Below are positions 8,969 through 18,600 of a DNA stretch of 64,000 nt, piece after piece. The notes beneath the pieces are model-generated. The model made no database searches. It had not been told where the DNA came from and saw only the letters and a program-made list of their open reading frames with translations. The position numbers were made by a program, and so were the translations under genes. Origin of the DNA: Spirosoma pollinicola (GTDB lineage Bacteria; Bacteroidota; Bacteroidia; Cytophagales; Spirosomataceae); contig NZ_CP025096.1 in assembly GCF_002831565.1 (NCBI RefSeq), positions 2,581,027 through 2,645,026 on the forward strand, written 5' to 3'. Position 1 is the first letter of the stretch. Every line of letters starts with the position of its first letter.

Positions 8969-11900
8969 ATGAACGTTTCTTTTACCGGAATTCGATTCTG
9001 CTTCTGGGCTTTTGCCCTGTTTTTTTGCTATACGGCTCAGTTTACCATCTTCGCTCAAAGTATACCAACGGGTTTTCGGAATGTTAAAGTGCAGGAGGGC
9101 TATACCAGTCCAATGGGTATGGTATTTACTCCCAACGGGCAAACGCTTTTTGTTTGGGATAAGGCTGGCCGGGTATGGGCTTCGGTTTGGAACGGCAGTC
9201 AGTATGTAAAGCAAATTACGCCGACACTCGATATTAGTGATGAGGTAGGCAACTGGCGTGATTTTGGCCTACTCAGCATCTGCCTGGATCCAAATTACAA
9301 GCAAAATGGGTTAGTGTATCTTTTCTACGTAGTGGATCGATACCACCTGTTCAATGCCGGAACGAGCACGTATAACCCGGCAATGAATGAGTATAATAAC
9401 GCGAGCATAAGCCGGGTTACCCGGTATCAGTTTCAGGCAGTGAATGGAAATATAAATGCCGATAATGCCAGCCGAAAAGTGCTGCTTGGCGAAACGCGTT
9501 CTACGGGCGTTCCACTCACCCACAACTCGCACGCGGGCGGAACAATCTTATTTGGCCGTGATGGCTCACTACTCATCTCGACCGGCGATAATGCTAATTT
9601 CAATGGTATTGACATGGGTAGTTCTAATGGAACCTACTTTCAGACAGCCATTAACGACGGCATTATGCGTGCCAACGAAAACGTAGGTGCATTTCGGGCG
9701 CAACTGGTAAATTCGTTGTGTGGCAAAGTGTTACGGTTAGATCCTGCTACCGGCGACGGGCTGAATAGTAACCCTTTCTACGACACCGCTAATCCACGTT
9801 CGGCGCAATCCCGGGTTTGGGCCGTGGGCTTTCGAAACCCATACCGCATGGCCATTCAGCCTAACACCGGGAGTACATCGATCTCCGATGGGAATCCGGG
9901 TACATTATTGGTTGGCGACGTAGGCGCAGATACCTGGGAGGATTTGCATGTTATAAAGCAGGGGGGCGAAAATGCTGGCTGGCCCATGTTTGAGGGGATG
10001 AATGAACACCCTCAATATGGACCAGCCAGCCGGACAATGGCCAATAAAGATGAACCCAATCCGGCCAATACCTGTGGTGTGCCCTTTCTGCGTTTCGGCG
10101 ATTTGCTGAAACAGTCAGCTAATCCTGACATGCCTGCCATACAGGCGCTCAATCCGTGCAGCTTGCAGCCCCTGCCTGGCTTGCAACGACGGTATTTTCA
10201 CTCCCGGCCTGCCCTTGACTGGAAGCATGGTGAAGATATAACCCAAATACCTATATTCAACGGCAGTGCCGCCACAGGTACAACCATTAGCCCTACTGGC
10301 ACCCCGACGCTTGGTAAACCGTTCAGGGGCTATGCGTTAACGGGGGGAGCCTACTATGCCGGAACGGCATTCCCGGCGGCCTATCGGGATACATATTACT
10401 TTGCTGATTATACGCTGAACTGGATTCGGGCCGCTACACTAAACAGTAATGGGACAATTCGGGAAGTGCGGGAATTTATGCCCCAAAATACGGGGAAGGG
10501 TATTGTAGATATTGAATATGGTGCACACGATGGCGCTTTGTACTACGTGAACATCAACAGCGGGGAGATTATGAAGGTCGCTTTCGGGGGTAATCAGCCG
10601 CCCATTGCGGTGCTATCGGCCGATAGGCAAAATGGCGGCTCGCCCCTGACCGTTAATTTTCGGGCCAGCAACTCCAGCGACCCTGACGGCGATCCGCTTA
10701 CCTATGCCTGGGACTTTGGCGATGGAACGACGTCTACACTACAAAATCCAACGAAGATTTTCTCGGGAAGTGCCAGACAGGGATTTACGGTTCGGCTCAC
10801 TGTTTCTGACGGACAGGGATTAACGGATACTAAAACGACGGTTATTTCAATTAATAATGCGGCCCCAACGGCCAGAATTACCGCTCCCGTCAACAACACA
10901 CAGTACCTGCTCGATCGGCAGACAAATTATAGACTCACGGCAACTGTGGGCGATGAAAACCCTAACAGCTTAACCTATGCCTGGCAGGTCACCTTGCGCC
11001 ATAATAACCACGAACATCGGGAACCCGTCGTGACCGATGCCTCACCGACCGTTGCTATTTCGCCGGTGGGCTGCGACGGCGAAACCTATTATTATCTTAT
11101 TACCCTTAAAGTGACCGATAATGGCGGCTTGACGGCTTCTGATTCTGTTAAAGTCTACCCGAACTGCAACTCCGTTAAACTAACTGTAACCAATGCGAAA
11201 GCGACGCCAGATATCAACGCTATGCTGGTATCATGGACAAACCCAACGGTATCATACGATAACGTCCTGGTTGTTGCCAAAGCCGGGTCAGGTTTCTCCG
11301 ATGTACCCAAGCAGACAAGTTATGCGTTCAATGCCAGCTTTACGGGTAATGGGGCCGTATTGGAGGGTGGAAAAGTAGTTTATCAAGGCAGAAATCAGTC
11401 GGTACTGATTACGAATCTTGTGGGCGGACAAACATACTTTTTTCGGATTTATACCCGTAATGGCGTTGTCTGGACAGGAGGTATGGAGGTCAGTGCAGTC
11501 CCAACGGCTATATCGTTCGACCCGTCGGCCTGTTACCGCTTCATCTCGCGGGTGAGTGGCGAAGTGCTGGGTGTGGAGAACGGCGGCATCACAGAGGGAG
11601 CCATTGTTAAGCAGCGCACCGATGCCAATCTGGCCTGGCAACAGTGGAAATTGACGGCTACGGGCGATGGGTATCACCAGCTGACAGCCAGCCATAGCGG
11701 AAAGGCACTTGCTGTAGTCGGTATGTCCATACAGAATCAGGCGACATTGGAACAGTCAGCTTATACGGGCCAGCCTCATCAGCAATGGGCTATCCAGCGG
11801 GATGCGCAGGGCTACTATCAGTTTGTGGCTCGTCATTCAGGAAAATTGCTCGATGTGGAAGGCAGTAACCGAAATCAGGGGGGTAATGTGATTCAGTTTA

Positions 11901-12730
11901 CGGCGAATGGTGGCCAAAGCCAGCAGTGGAGTATTGAGCAACGAACCTGTGCGGTACCGGTTCCCGTTTCATTCGATCCATCGGCCTGTTACCGTATCAC
12001 GTCGCGGGTGAGTGGCAAAGTGCTGGGTGTGGAGAGCGGAAAAACGACCGATGGTGCCCCTGTCAAGCAACGCACCGATGCCAATCTGGCCTGGCAGCAG
12101 TGGAAGTTAACGGATGTAGATGGTGGATTTTACCAGATAACAGCCAGTCACAGTGGAAAGGCGCTCGACATCGTGGGCGCGTCCAGGCAGGATCAGGCGT
12201 CACTGGAACAGTCCACTTATACGGGCCAGCCCCATCAGCAATGGGCTATCCAGCGAGATGTTCAGGGTTATTATCAGTTTGTGGCCCGGCACTCGGGCAA
12301 AGTGCTCGATGTGGAGGGAGGCAATCGAAATGAAGGTGGTAATGTGATTCAATTTACGCCAAATGGTGGCCAGCCGCAGCAATGGACCGTTACTGCCGCC
12401 ACCTGCGCAGTTGGGTCGGCTCGTTTTAGCACAGAGCAGGCCGCCAGCGTGAGCACCGACGTTCGGGAGTTAACGCCAGATGCATTTCGTCTTTGGCCAA
12501 ACCCCGCTCGTGATTACGTATTGATCGACCTACGATATGCCGCTGGACAGCCGGCCGATGTCGCGGTAGTTGATGGTACCGGCAAGGTGGTACACCAGGC
12601 GCTGGTTCAGACGGAGACCGAGCCTATTTACCGAATAAACACCACCTTGTTTAACGACGTTCGTTACTTCATAACCGTTAAAGCAGATGGGCGGCCAATG
12701 ACTACATTGCGTCTTTTATTAGTAAAGTAG
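8969..12730 (+). CDS. Secreted PQQ-type sugar dehydrogenase with PKD, twin ricin-type lectin repeats and T9SS signal
   Basis: This 1253-residue protein begins with a signal peptide (residues 1-30, ending near IFAQS). Residues about 35-530 are a glucose/sorbosone dehydrogenase beta-propeller, with GMVFTPNGQTLFVW, GLLSICLDPNY and VGDVGADTWEDL; these bind PQQ in characterised relatives and oxidise sugars. A PKD domain follows at about 540-627 (SSDPDGDPLTYAWDFGDG), then an Ig-like segment (about 628-732) and an FN3-like segment (about 733-848). Two ricin-type beta-trefoil repeats (about 849-1000 and 1001-1145) with repeated QQW motifs probably bind carbohydrate. The end (about 1164-1253; FRLWPNPARDYV) is a type A T9SS sorting domain, so the enzyme is secreted or surface-attached. 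A very strong terminator follows. PQQ dependence is inferred. Confidence 0.88.
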   Translation: MNVSFTGIRFCFWAFALFFCYTAQFTIFAQSIPTGFRNVKVQEGYTSPMGMVFTPNGQTLFVWDKAGRVWASVWNGSQYVKQITPTLDISDEVGNWRDFGLLSICLDPNYKQNGLVYLFYVVDRYHLFNAGTSTYNPAMNEYNNASISRVTRYQFQAVNGNINADNASRKVLLGETRSTGVPLTHNSHAGGTILFGRDGSLLISTGDNANFNGIDMGSSNGTYFQTAINDGIMRANENVGAFRAQLVNSLCGKVLRLDPATGDGLNSNPFYDTANPRSAQSRVWAVGFRNPYRMAIQPNTGSTSISDGNPGTLLVGDVGADTWEDLHVIKQGGENAGWPMFEGMNEHPQYGPASRTMANKDEPNPANTCGVPFLRFGDLLKQSANPDMPAIQALNPCSLQPLPGLQRRYFHSRPALDWKHGEDITQIPIFNGSAATGTTISPTGTPTLGKPFRGYALTGGAYYAGTAFPAAYRDTYYFADYTLNWIRAATLNSNGTIREVREFMPQNTGKGIVDIEYGAHDGALYYVNINSGEIMKVAFGGNQPPIAVLSADRQNGGSPLTVNFRASNSSDPDGDPLTYAWDFGDGTTSTLQNPTKIFSGSARQGFTVRLTVSDGQGLTDTKTTVISINNAAPTARITAPVNNTQYLLDRQTNYRLTATVGDENPNSLTYAWQVTLRHNNHEHREPVVTDASPTVAISPVGCDGETYYYLITLKVTDNGGLTASDSVKVYPNCNSVKLTVTNAKATPDINAMLVSWTNPTVSYDNVLVVAKAGSGFSDVPKQTSYAFNASFTGNGAVLEGGKVVYQGRNQSVLITNLVGGQTYFFRIYTRNGVVWTGGMEVSAVPTAISFDPSACYRFISRVSGEVLGVENGGITEGAIVKQRTDANLAWQQWKLTATGDGYHQLTASHSGKALAVVGMSIQNQATLEQSAYTGQPHQQWAIQRDAQGYYQFVARHSGKLLDVEGSNRNQGGNVIQFTANGGQSQQWSIEQRTCAVPVPVSFDPSACYRITSRVSGKVLGVESGKTTDGAPVKQRTDANLAWQQWKLTDVDGGFYQITASHSGKALDIVGASRQDQASLEQSTYTGQPHQQWAIQRDVQGYYQFVARHSGKVLDVEGGNRNEGGNVIQFTPNGGQPQQWTVTAATCAVGSARFSTEQAASVSTDVRELTPDAFRLWPNPARDYVLIDLRYAAGQPADVAVVDGTGKVVHQALVQTETEPIYRINTTLFNDVRYFITVKADGRPMTTLRLLLVK
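11516..12410 (+). repeat. Tandem duplication encoding two ricin-type lectin modules
   Basis: Two copies of a 456-bp unit begin at 11516 and 11972. They keep long identical DNA stretches, for example around CGCACCGATGCCAATCTGGC in both copies, so the duplication is recent or maintained by gene conversion. The unit boundary falls exactly at domain edges (FDPSACYR begins each). Confidence 0.85.
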
Positions 12731-12737
12731 GGCTATA

Positions 12738-12791
12738 TTAATTAACTAAGAAAGCCACTCCGACTTAGGAGTGGCTTTCTTAGTTAATTAA
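12738..12791 (+). terminator. Strong hairpin terminator, 24-bp perfect stem
   Basis: Arms at 12738-12761 and 12768-12791 are exact reverse complements (core AAGAAAGCCACTCC), with loop GACTTA. The outer part is AT-rich (TTAATTAA), giving A and U tracts on both sides, so it may terminate on either strand. It lies seven bases after the sugar dehydrogenase stop. Confidence 0.85.
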
Positions 12792-12883
12792 AAATTTGTT
12801 TTGATACGCCTTATGATATAAAAATTGAATATAATTGCATTTATATACAATACTTGTATTATAATCTGGCGCTTTCCAATCCT

Positions 12884-13657
12884 ATGACAAGACAGAACAA
12901 ACAACGAACGCTTCGGCTGTTTGCCTTACATGAGTTTATTCAGGATCACTTCACCAAGTCGGACTGGATCAAGGTGGCGTACCTGACCGATAGCCTTGAA
13001 TTGATTGAAGATCACCCCCGGTTGTTGCGGAGTCTGGACTTCAAAGATGATGATTATGAGGGCAATAGCTTGCAGGTTCTGTCGAAGCTAATCAGTGAAA
13101 GTACAAGCAATCTATACGAAATCGAACACTTTATCGAAGCAAAAAAAGCAACAATGAATCGGCCCGTTCGGGAAGTGCCCGATTTTATTTCCACCGTTCA
13201 TGCCGTTACACCTGAGCGGGTCATCACATTCGCGCCGGATGTATTTCGGATTCCGGCCAAACCGGTCGGGATGAATGTTCTGTCGGTAATGATGCCTTTT
13301 GAAAGTAAATTTTCGGGGACGTACACGGCCATTCGGAATGTGTGTGCCCGGCTTGGCATCGACTGCAAACGAGCCGACGATATTTGGGACAATAGCATCC
13401 TGATTCAGGACGTATTCGACCTGATTTTTACATCCCGCGTTGTCATCACCGACTTTACGGACCGAAATCCTAATGTGTTTTACGAAACGGGAGTGGCACA
13501 TACCCTCGGCAAACTCGTCATTCCAATTACACAATCGGTTGGCGATATTCCATTCGATTTACGGCATCACCGCGCCCTTACGTATTTGTCTAATACGGAA
13601 GGCCTGCTGAAACTGGAAAACGATTTAGAGAAAAAGTTGATGAAGGTATTTAGTTGA
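12884..13657 (+). CDS. Protein with nucleoside deoxyribosyltransferase-like C-terminal domain; N-terminus unrecognised
   Basis: The 257-residue protein has two parts. Residues about 1-110 form an alpha-helical region that I do not recognise with certainty; its DHPRLLRSLDFKDDDYEG block recalls N-terminal modules of abortive-infection-type proteins, but this is a weak impression. Residues about 130-255 match a nucleoside 2-deoxyribosyltransferase/TIR-like fold: LSVMMPFESKFSGTYTAI, CKRADDIWDN, RVVITDFTDRNPNVFYETG, then AHTLGKLVIPIT and DIPFDLRHHRALTY. The NPNVFYE-G-AH-LGK pattern is the hallmark of this group, whose Asp/Glu residues hydrolyse N-glycosidic bonds in characterised relatives. Proteins with this domain are often linked to nucleotide-sensing or anti-phage functions. 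I chose ATG 12884 over an upstream TTG (12854). It stands alone between a terminator and REP hairpins. Confidence 0.7.
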   Translation: MTRQNKQRTLRLFALHEFIQDHFTKSDWIKVAYLTDSLELIEDHPRLLRSLDFKDDDYEGNSLQVLSKLISESTSNLYEIEHFIEAKKATMNRPVREVPDFISTVHAVTPERVITFAPDVFRIPAKPVGMNVLSVMMPFESKFSGTYTAIRNVCARLGIDCKRADDIWDNSILIQDVFDLIFTSRVVITDFTDRNPNVFYETGVAHTLGKLVIPITQSVGDIPFDLRHHRALTYLSNTEGLLKLENDLEKKLMKVFS

Positions 13658-13662
13658 TGTAT

Positions 13663-13728
13663 GTACCCACGGGTTTTAACCCGTGATTATGGCAGTAGTA
13701 ATTACCACGGGTCAAAACCCGTGGGTAC
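13663..13728. repeat. Inverted pair of REP-like hairpins upstream of the RAYT gene
   Basis: Two palindromic units face each other: GTACCCACGGGTTTTAACCC followed by GTG (13663-13685), and CCACGGGTCAAAACCCGTGG followed by GTAC (13705-13728). Each folds on its own (CACGGG/CCCGTG), and the pair also folds as one large stem with spacer 13686-13704. This resembles a bacterial interspersed mosaic element made of two oppositely oriented REPs. Confidence 0.85.
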
Positions 13729-13785
13729 GTTTAGAGTTACTTATTTATCAAATTTCGTCAGAGTCAGGAGTAAACCTGTAAGCTG

Positions 13786-14442
13786 ATGAAGATAGAATAT
13801 ACCCGTAATCTGCCCCATCTTCAATACGTTGGGGCTACTTTTTTTGTGACGTTTTGCCTGAAGGGCGCCTTGCCTGCTCATGTTGTGCAAGAGCTTATAG
13901 CCGAACGAGAGCGAACAATAAAGCATCTGAAAGAAAAAAAAGCAGATGATACCGCCGATGTGGTTTATCGGGAACAAAAACGGTATTTTGCTCGTATCGA
14001 ACGTACACTTGATGCCTGTCAACATGGTCCTGACTGGCTCAGAAACCCGAGTATTGCTGCTGTTGTCGCTAATAAGATACGGGAGGCCAATGGTAAAAGT
14101 TATGAATTACTTGCTTACTGCATTATGCCAAATCATGTCCATTTGGTTGTTGATACCGCGAATCAACTGGAGACACTAGAGCCTGATGAAGATGTCACAA
14201 ATGATAACTATCAACAGCTTTTTCAAAGCCTGGGTATCATCAAAGGTGGATCAGCATTTAAAGCAAATCAGTTTATGGGCCGGAGGGGTGCTTTTTGGCA
14301 GTCGGAGAGTTACGACCATTATGTACGGGATGCTGCTGAACTTAAGCGGATTATAAATTATACGCTGCAAAACCCTGTTAAAGCAGGTTTTGTTACGAAC
14401 TGGCAGGATTGGCCATACACGTATTTAAGTGAACGATTTTGA
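13786..14442 (+). CDS. REP-associated tyrosine transposase (RAYT, IS200-like Y1/HUH)
   Basis: This 218-residue protein belongs to the TnpA_REP group of single-strand DNA transposases. It opens with HLQYVGATFFVTFCLKG, the first strand of the Y1 fold, and carries the HUH metal motif in CIMPNHVHLVV (about residues 109-119). The catalytic Tyr is probably within SYDHYVRDAAELKRIINY (about 178-195), followed by NPVKAG. RAYTs are usually single-copy, domesticated genes that recognise REP hairpins. REP-like hairpins lie 58 bp upstream of the start and 50 bp downstream of the stop, which fits that relationship well. No terminal repeats of a full IS are visible, so it is probably not an autonomous insertion sequence. 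Confidence 0.9.
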   Translation: MKIEYTRNLPHLQYVGATFFVTFCLKGALPAHVVQELIAERERTIKHLKEKKADDTADVVYREQKRYFARIERTLDACQHGPDWLRNPSIAAVVANKIREANGKSYELLAYCIMPNHVHLVVDTANQLETLEPDEDVTNDNYQQLFQSLGIIKGGSAFKANQFMGRRGAFWQSESYDHYVRDAAELKRIINYTLQNPVKAGFVTNWQDWPYTYLSERF

Positions 14443-14446
14443 CTGA

Positions 14447-15628
14447 ATGAGACATAAAGAAATAACAGAATACGAAATGGGTGACGGGCAATACGGGCTA
14501 AAGCCCGTAGGTACACCTTCATATACATCAACCCGTCTGCTCTCGCTCGATTTTTTTCGGGGCCTGACGGTGGCCGCTATGGTACTGGTTAATAATCCCG
14601 GCGATTGGGCCCATATTTATGCTCCTCTCGAACATGCGCCCTGGAACGGCTGGACGCCTACCGATCTGATCTTTCCGTTTTTTCTCTTCATTGTCGGGGT
14701 GTCAATTACGTTTGCGCTGGACGGAGGGAAAGCGAAAAAAGGCGTTGTCGGTAAAATTGTGAAACGCAGCATAACCTTGTTTTTACTGGGCCTGTTTCTG
14801 AATTTCTTTCCCAAATTTGACATCTCCGTCGTTCGTATTCCGGGTGTTTTGCAGCGGATTGCACTAGTGTATCTGGCTTGTTCGCTCATTTTTCTAAAAA
14901 CCAGTTCCCGGCAGCAGTTATACATTCTGTGCGGGTTACTGGTTGGCTATTGGCTTGCCATGACCGTAGTGCCGGTGCCGGGAGTAGGCTATGCTAACCT
15001 CGAACCCGAAACCAACCTCGCAGCCTGGTTCGACCGTGTTATTCTTACCCCCGCGCACGTCTATAAACCGGCCAAAGTATGGGACCCTGAAGGTATATTC
15101 AGTACACTTCCCGCCATTGGGACTGGAATTCTGGGTATGCTGACCGGCCGCTGGTTACAGAGCAATCGACCGGCAGCCGAGAAAGTAGCCTGGCTTTTTG
15201 CCGCCGGTTGCCTGGTGACCCTCGCCGGATTGATCTGGCATGGGTTCTTCCCCATAAATAAAGCCCTCTGGACGAGTTCATTTGTTTTGCTGGCGGGCGG
15301 TCTGGCCATGCTTGGACTGGCATTGAGCTACTGGCTCATTGATGTTCAATACCATACATGGGGTGTTTTGCCGTTTGTGGCGTTTGGCGTCAATGCGATC
15401 ACGGTCTTTTTTCTGTCGGGGTTGATTCCGCGTATTATGAACCTGATTCACATTACGCAGCCCGACGGTACGGAACTGGGGTCGAAGGAGTATCTCTATC
15501 GTAATTTTATTGCCCCACCTTTTGCCGATCCAATCAATGCGTCGCTGGCGGGTGCCCTGACGTTTGTGCTGATCTGGTTCGGCATATTGTGGTGGATGTA
15601 CCGGAAGAATGTGATCATCAAGGTGTAA
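14447..15628 (+). CDS. DUF5009/heparan-alpha-glucosaminide N-acetyltransferase-like membrane protein
   Basis: A 393-residue polytopic membrane protein of the COG4299 family related to lysosomal HGSNAT. The conserved start of the family is RLLSLDFFRGLTVAAMVLVN (from about residue 28), followed by WNGWTPTDLIFPFFLF and GVSITFAL; about ten hydrophobic segments follow. Relatives are thought to acetylate amino sugars across the membrane, so a role in GlcNAc-containing cell-wall or glycan turnover is possible. The first roughly 27 residues are unlike the family and residues about 16-23 are encoded by a REP hairpin (14492-14514). No ATG, GTG or TTG lies between the hairpin and the conserved domain in this frame, so the hairpin must be translated. 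ATG 14477 is an alternative start. Confidence 0.85.
   Translation: MRHKEITEYEMGDGQYGLKPVGTPSYTSTRLLSLDFFRGLTVAAMVLVNNPGDWAHIYAPLEHAPWNGWTPTDLIFPFFLFIVGVSITFALDGGKAKKGVVGKIVKRSITLFLLGLFLNFFPKFDISVVRIPGVLQRIALVYLACSLIFLKTSSRQQLYILCGLLVGYWLAMTVVPVPGVGYANLEPETNLAAWFDRVILTPAHVYKPAKVWDPEGIFSTLPAIGTGILGMLTGRWLQSNRPAAEKVAWLFAAGCLVTLAGLIWHGFFPINKALWTSSFVLLAGGLAMLGLALSYWLIDVQYHTWGVLPFVAFGVNAITVFFLSGLIPRIMNLIHITQPDGTELGSKEYLYRNFIAPPFADPINASLAGALTFVLIWFGILWWMYRKNVIIKV
14492..14514 (+). repeat. REP-like hairpin inside the 5' end of the DUF5009 gene
   Basis: TACGGGCTAAAGCCCGTAGG plus TAC. It shares the hairpin-plus-GGTAC layout of the unit at 13705-13728 (CACGGGTCAAAACCCGTGGG plus TAC) and brackets the RAYT gene on its downstream side. 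Confidence 0.8.
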
Positions 15629-15646
15629 AGGCGTCTTCGGTACGTT

Positions 15647-18600
15647 CTATAACCCAAGTTTTAGTTGAGCATTGGTTCCAAAACTCAATTTTTGCCCCGT
15701 ATCGACATTTATCTGTCGGGCATTGGCTATATAACTGACCGGTACAAGTATTATATGCTTGATTAGTACTATATCAGTGCTAACGGGTACGCGGTTACAA
15801 GACCAGATTGTCGGGTCGTTCCAGGTTCCGCTTTGAATGGTATACATGCTGGAACAGGGTGTGCGGGTCTGAAAAATGGTTGATATTGTGAAGGCAGAAC
15901 TTTCGGTGGCTGAGCAAATCGTTCTGATCTGCCATTCATACGTTGTGCCGGGTGTTAACCCGTTAAGAATTAGCGTACTGGAAATGGGCGTACCAAGTAA
16001 GTTAGTGAGTATTGTCCAGGTAGTAGAGCCCACTTCCCGGTATCGAATGGCATAGCGTGTGGATGCGTCTCCGTCAAAATAAGTCCAGTTCAGAGTAGCT
16101 GAAGTTGTCGTCACGTTCGTTGTAGGTGGCGATCCAAATCCAGGCAGACTACATGAGTACGTTGTAAATTGCACCAGTGAGGTGAAATCTGTATAGTCAC
16201 CCAGCGCACATTTCGTTCTGACCTGCCACTCATACCTCGTATTGCCGGTTAAACCCGTTAGCGAACAGGTGTTCGTGAGCAGGTTACCAATGGTGGTCCA
16301 GTCCAATGTGCCCGACAGGCGATAGCGTACTTCGTAACGCACATCGATACCCATCTCATTCCAGTATAATGAGGCCGATGTAATCTTGACATTTGTATAC
16401 GGAATAAGGGGAATCTGGCACTGGGTCGTGAATGTAGGGCCAGCGATATAGTGCCCCGGCTGATCGGGGCAAAGCGGAGCGATCAGCCATTCGTAGGTAG
16501 TATTGTTAGTTAATCCCGTCAGATTACAATAACCTCCTGTCAATGAGGCTGGTATTGCATTTATTTCAGTCCAGTTGGCTGCGCCTGCGGCTCTGTAGCT
16601 AATGTAATACTGAACCCCAGGATCATTGACGACAGTCCAGACCAATCGGGCCGACGATGAGGTGACAAGCAAACTTCTCAGGTTATTCGCTACCAGTTGA
16701 TTGCAGCCAGTTGTAAATGTTTTGGTTATGGAGTAGCCAGACTGAACATTAGCGGTGCAATTTGTCAGCACATGCCACTCATAGGTAGTGCCGGCAGTCA
16801 GGCCGGTTAACGAACAGGAGGGTGTATTTCTGGCAACAGTGGTCCAGCCAGGCCTACCCACGGGTCGGTATTGCAGGGTGAATGCGGTAGCCGGATCTGG
16901 CGAAGAACTTACCGACCACTGGAGAGTAGCTCCTGTGGACGTAGTTGTATTGGTTAAGCCGTTGGGAATTCGGCAAGTGGTTAAAAAGGTACTCAGATAA
17001 GTATAGGTTGAACTTTCGAGGGCTCCGCAAACATTTTTAAGCTGCCATTCATAGGTCGTGTTGGTTGTCAGGCCCGTTACTGTGTAACTACCACCACCAT
17101 ACAGCACGTTGGGCAACCCGCTGACCGTATGCCAATCAGGTGCTCCCTGCGGTCTATAGCGAAGTTCAGCGTAGATGCCTGGTTCTATATTGCCTGTAGA
17201 AAAATAAATAGTAACCGACTCGGCACCTGGATTACTAACAGTTGTATAAGGAGAGGGGCAAGCCTCCGTTGTAAACGAACGAAGAGGAGTAAAATCCGAA
17301 TTTACGGTAGGCGAACCTGGACAAACGCCCTGCACCTGCCACTCATAGGGTGTTTGGGAAGCGAGACCCGTTAGTGAGTAAGAGCCCGTGATACCAAATA
17401 GAGTAGTAGTGCTGGTCAGACCACTAATCGTATTCCAGGCAGTTGCGCCTATGGTTCGCCATTGAAGGGTATAAAGTTCGTTTATAGTCCCATTCCAGGA
17501 CAGGGCTGCTGTTATCCTTGCCGGATAGCTGACAGGGTTTGTTGGTGTAGAACAGGGCGTCAGGAAGTTTATAGGGCCAGAATAGGCAACACTACCTATT
17601 CCTCGTACTTCCCATTCGTAGGCCGTATTACCGCTTAACGAAATTGATGTATACGTCTCATTAATGCCGGTGATTAATATCCAATTGGCTGCGCCTACCT
17701 GTCTCCATTGAACGTCATATCTTGTTCCTTCTCCCAGACTATTCCAGCTAAGCCGGGCACTGTTTCCGGTTAGTTCGGTTGTCATTAGTCCGGTTACGGG
17801 GGGGACAATGGGTATGACAAAAGACGCCGTCGAACTAATGCTGCCAGTCTTCGTATTGGAAGGGCGAATTCGGTAGTAATACTGTGTTAGCGGTGTCGTT
17901 TGGTTGTCTATGAATCGTAGTTCATCAGGCCCCGTTCCGCCAATTGGAACAAAATTGGTCGTGGGCGATGTAGATCGTTCAATGAAATACCCCATTTCAT
18001 TAGTGGCATTATCCTGCCAGGTTAATAGTACGGCCCCGCCATTACTGGTTGCGGCCAAATGACTGACGGGATTTACATTAGTAGCTGGCGCGTCGAGGGT
18101 ATAGGCTGTGTGGGTTTGACGTAGGGCTAACCCCGCCTGCATTCGGTCGTACTGACCGGGAGTGAAATCGTGTGTGCAGGGAAAATAGTATGACATGATG
18201 TTGGTAATGGACGGCGTGTAGGCGTCACCATGGGCATCTCGGGCCGTGCTGGCCGGATCATACTGTGGACAACCGTTAACAGAATAAAGGTTTGCGTCAC
18301 CCATATTATAGGGGTCGGCGGGGGTATCGCAAATTAAGTCGCCTTCTGTGGCGCAGTTGGCACCGGCTCCCCGCGTGACTAACTCATTCGTTACGCCGGT
18401 ACCAAGTATCCCGGTTCCTGAATTTTGGCCAAATGTGTGGATAAGGCCAAAAGTATGGCCTAACTCATGCGGAATCAGTCGATTACCTAAGTCATCTTCA
18501 GATTTAGAACCGGTCAGGATAAACGACCGGGTTGAGTTAATGGAATTGTTAGGATAAGAAGCATAGCCACCTAATGATGGATTCTGAAACCGATTGACAT

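Noticed and set aside
13786..14442. A complete IS200/IS605 insertion sequence
   Set aside because: The protein fits RAYTs, no tnpB partner is present, and the flanking hairpins are REP-like rather than IS ends.
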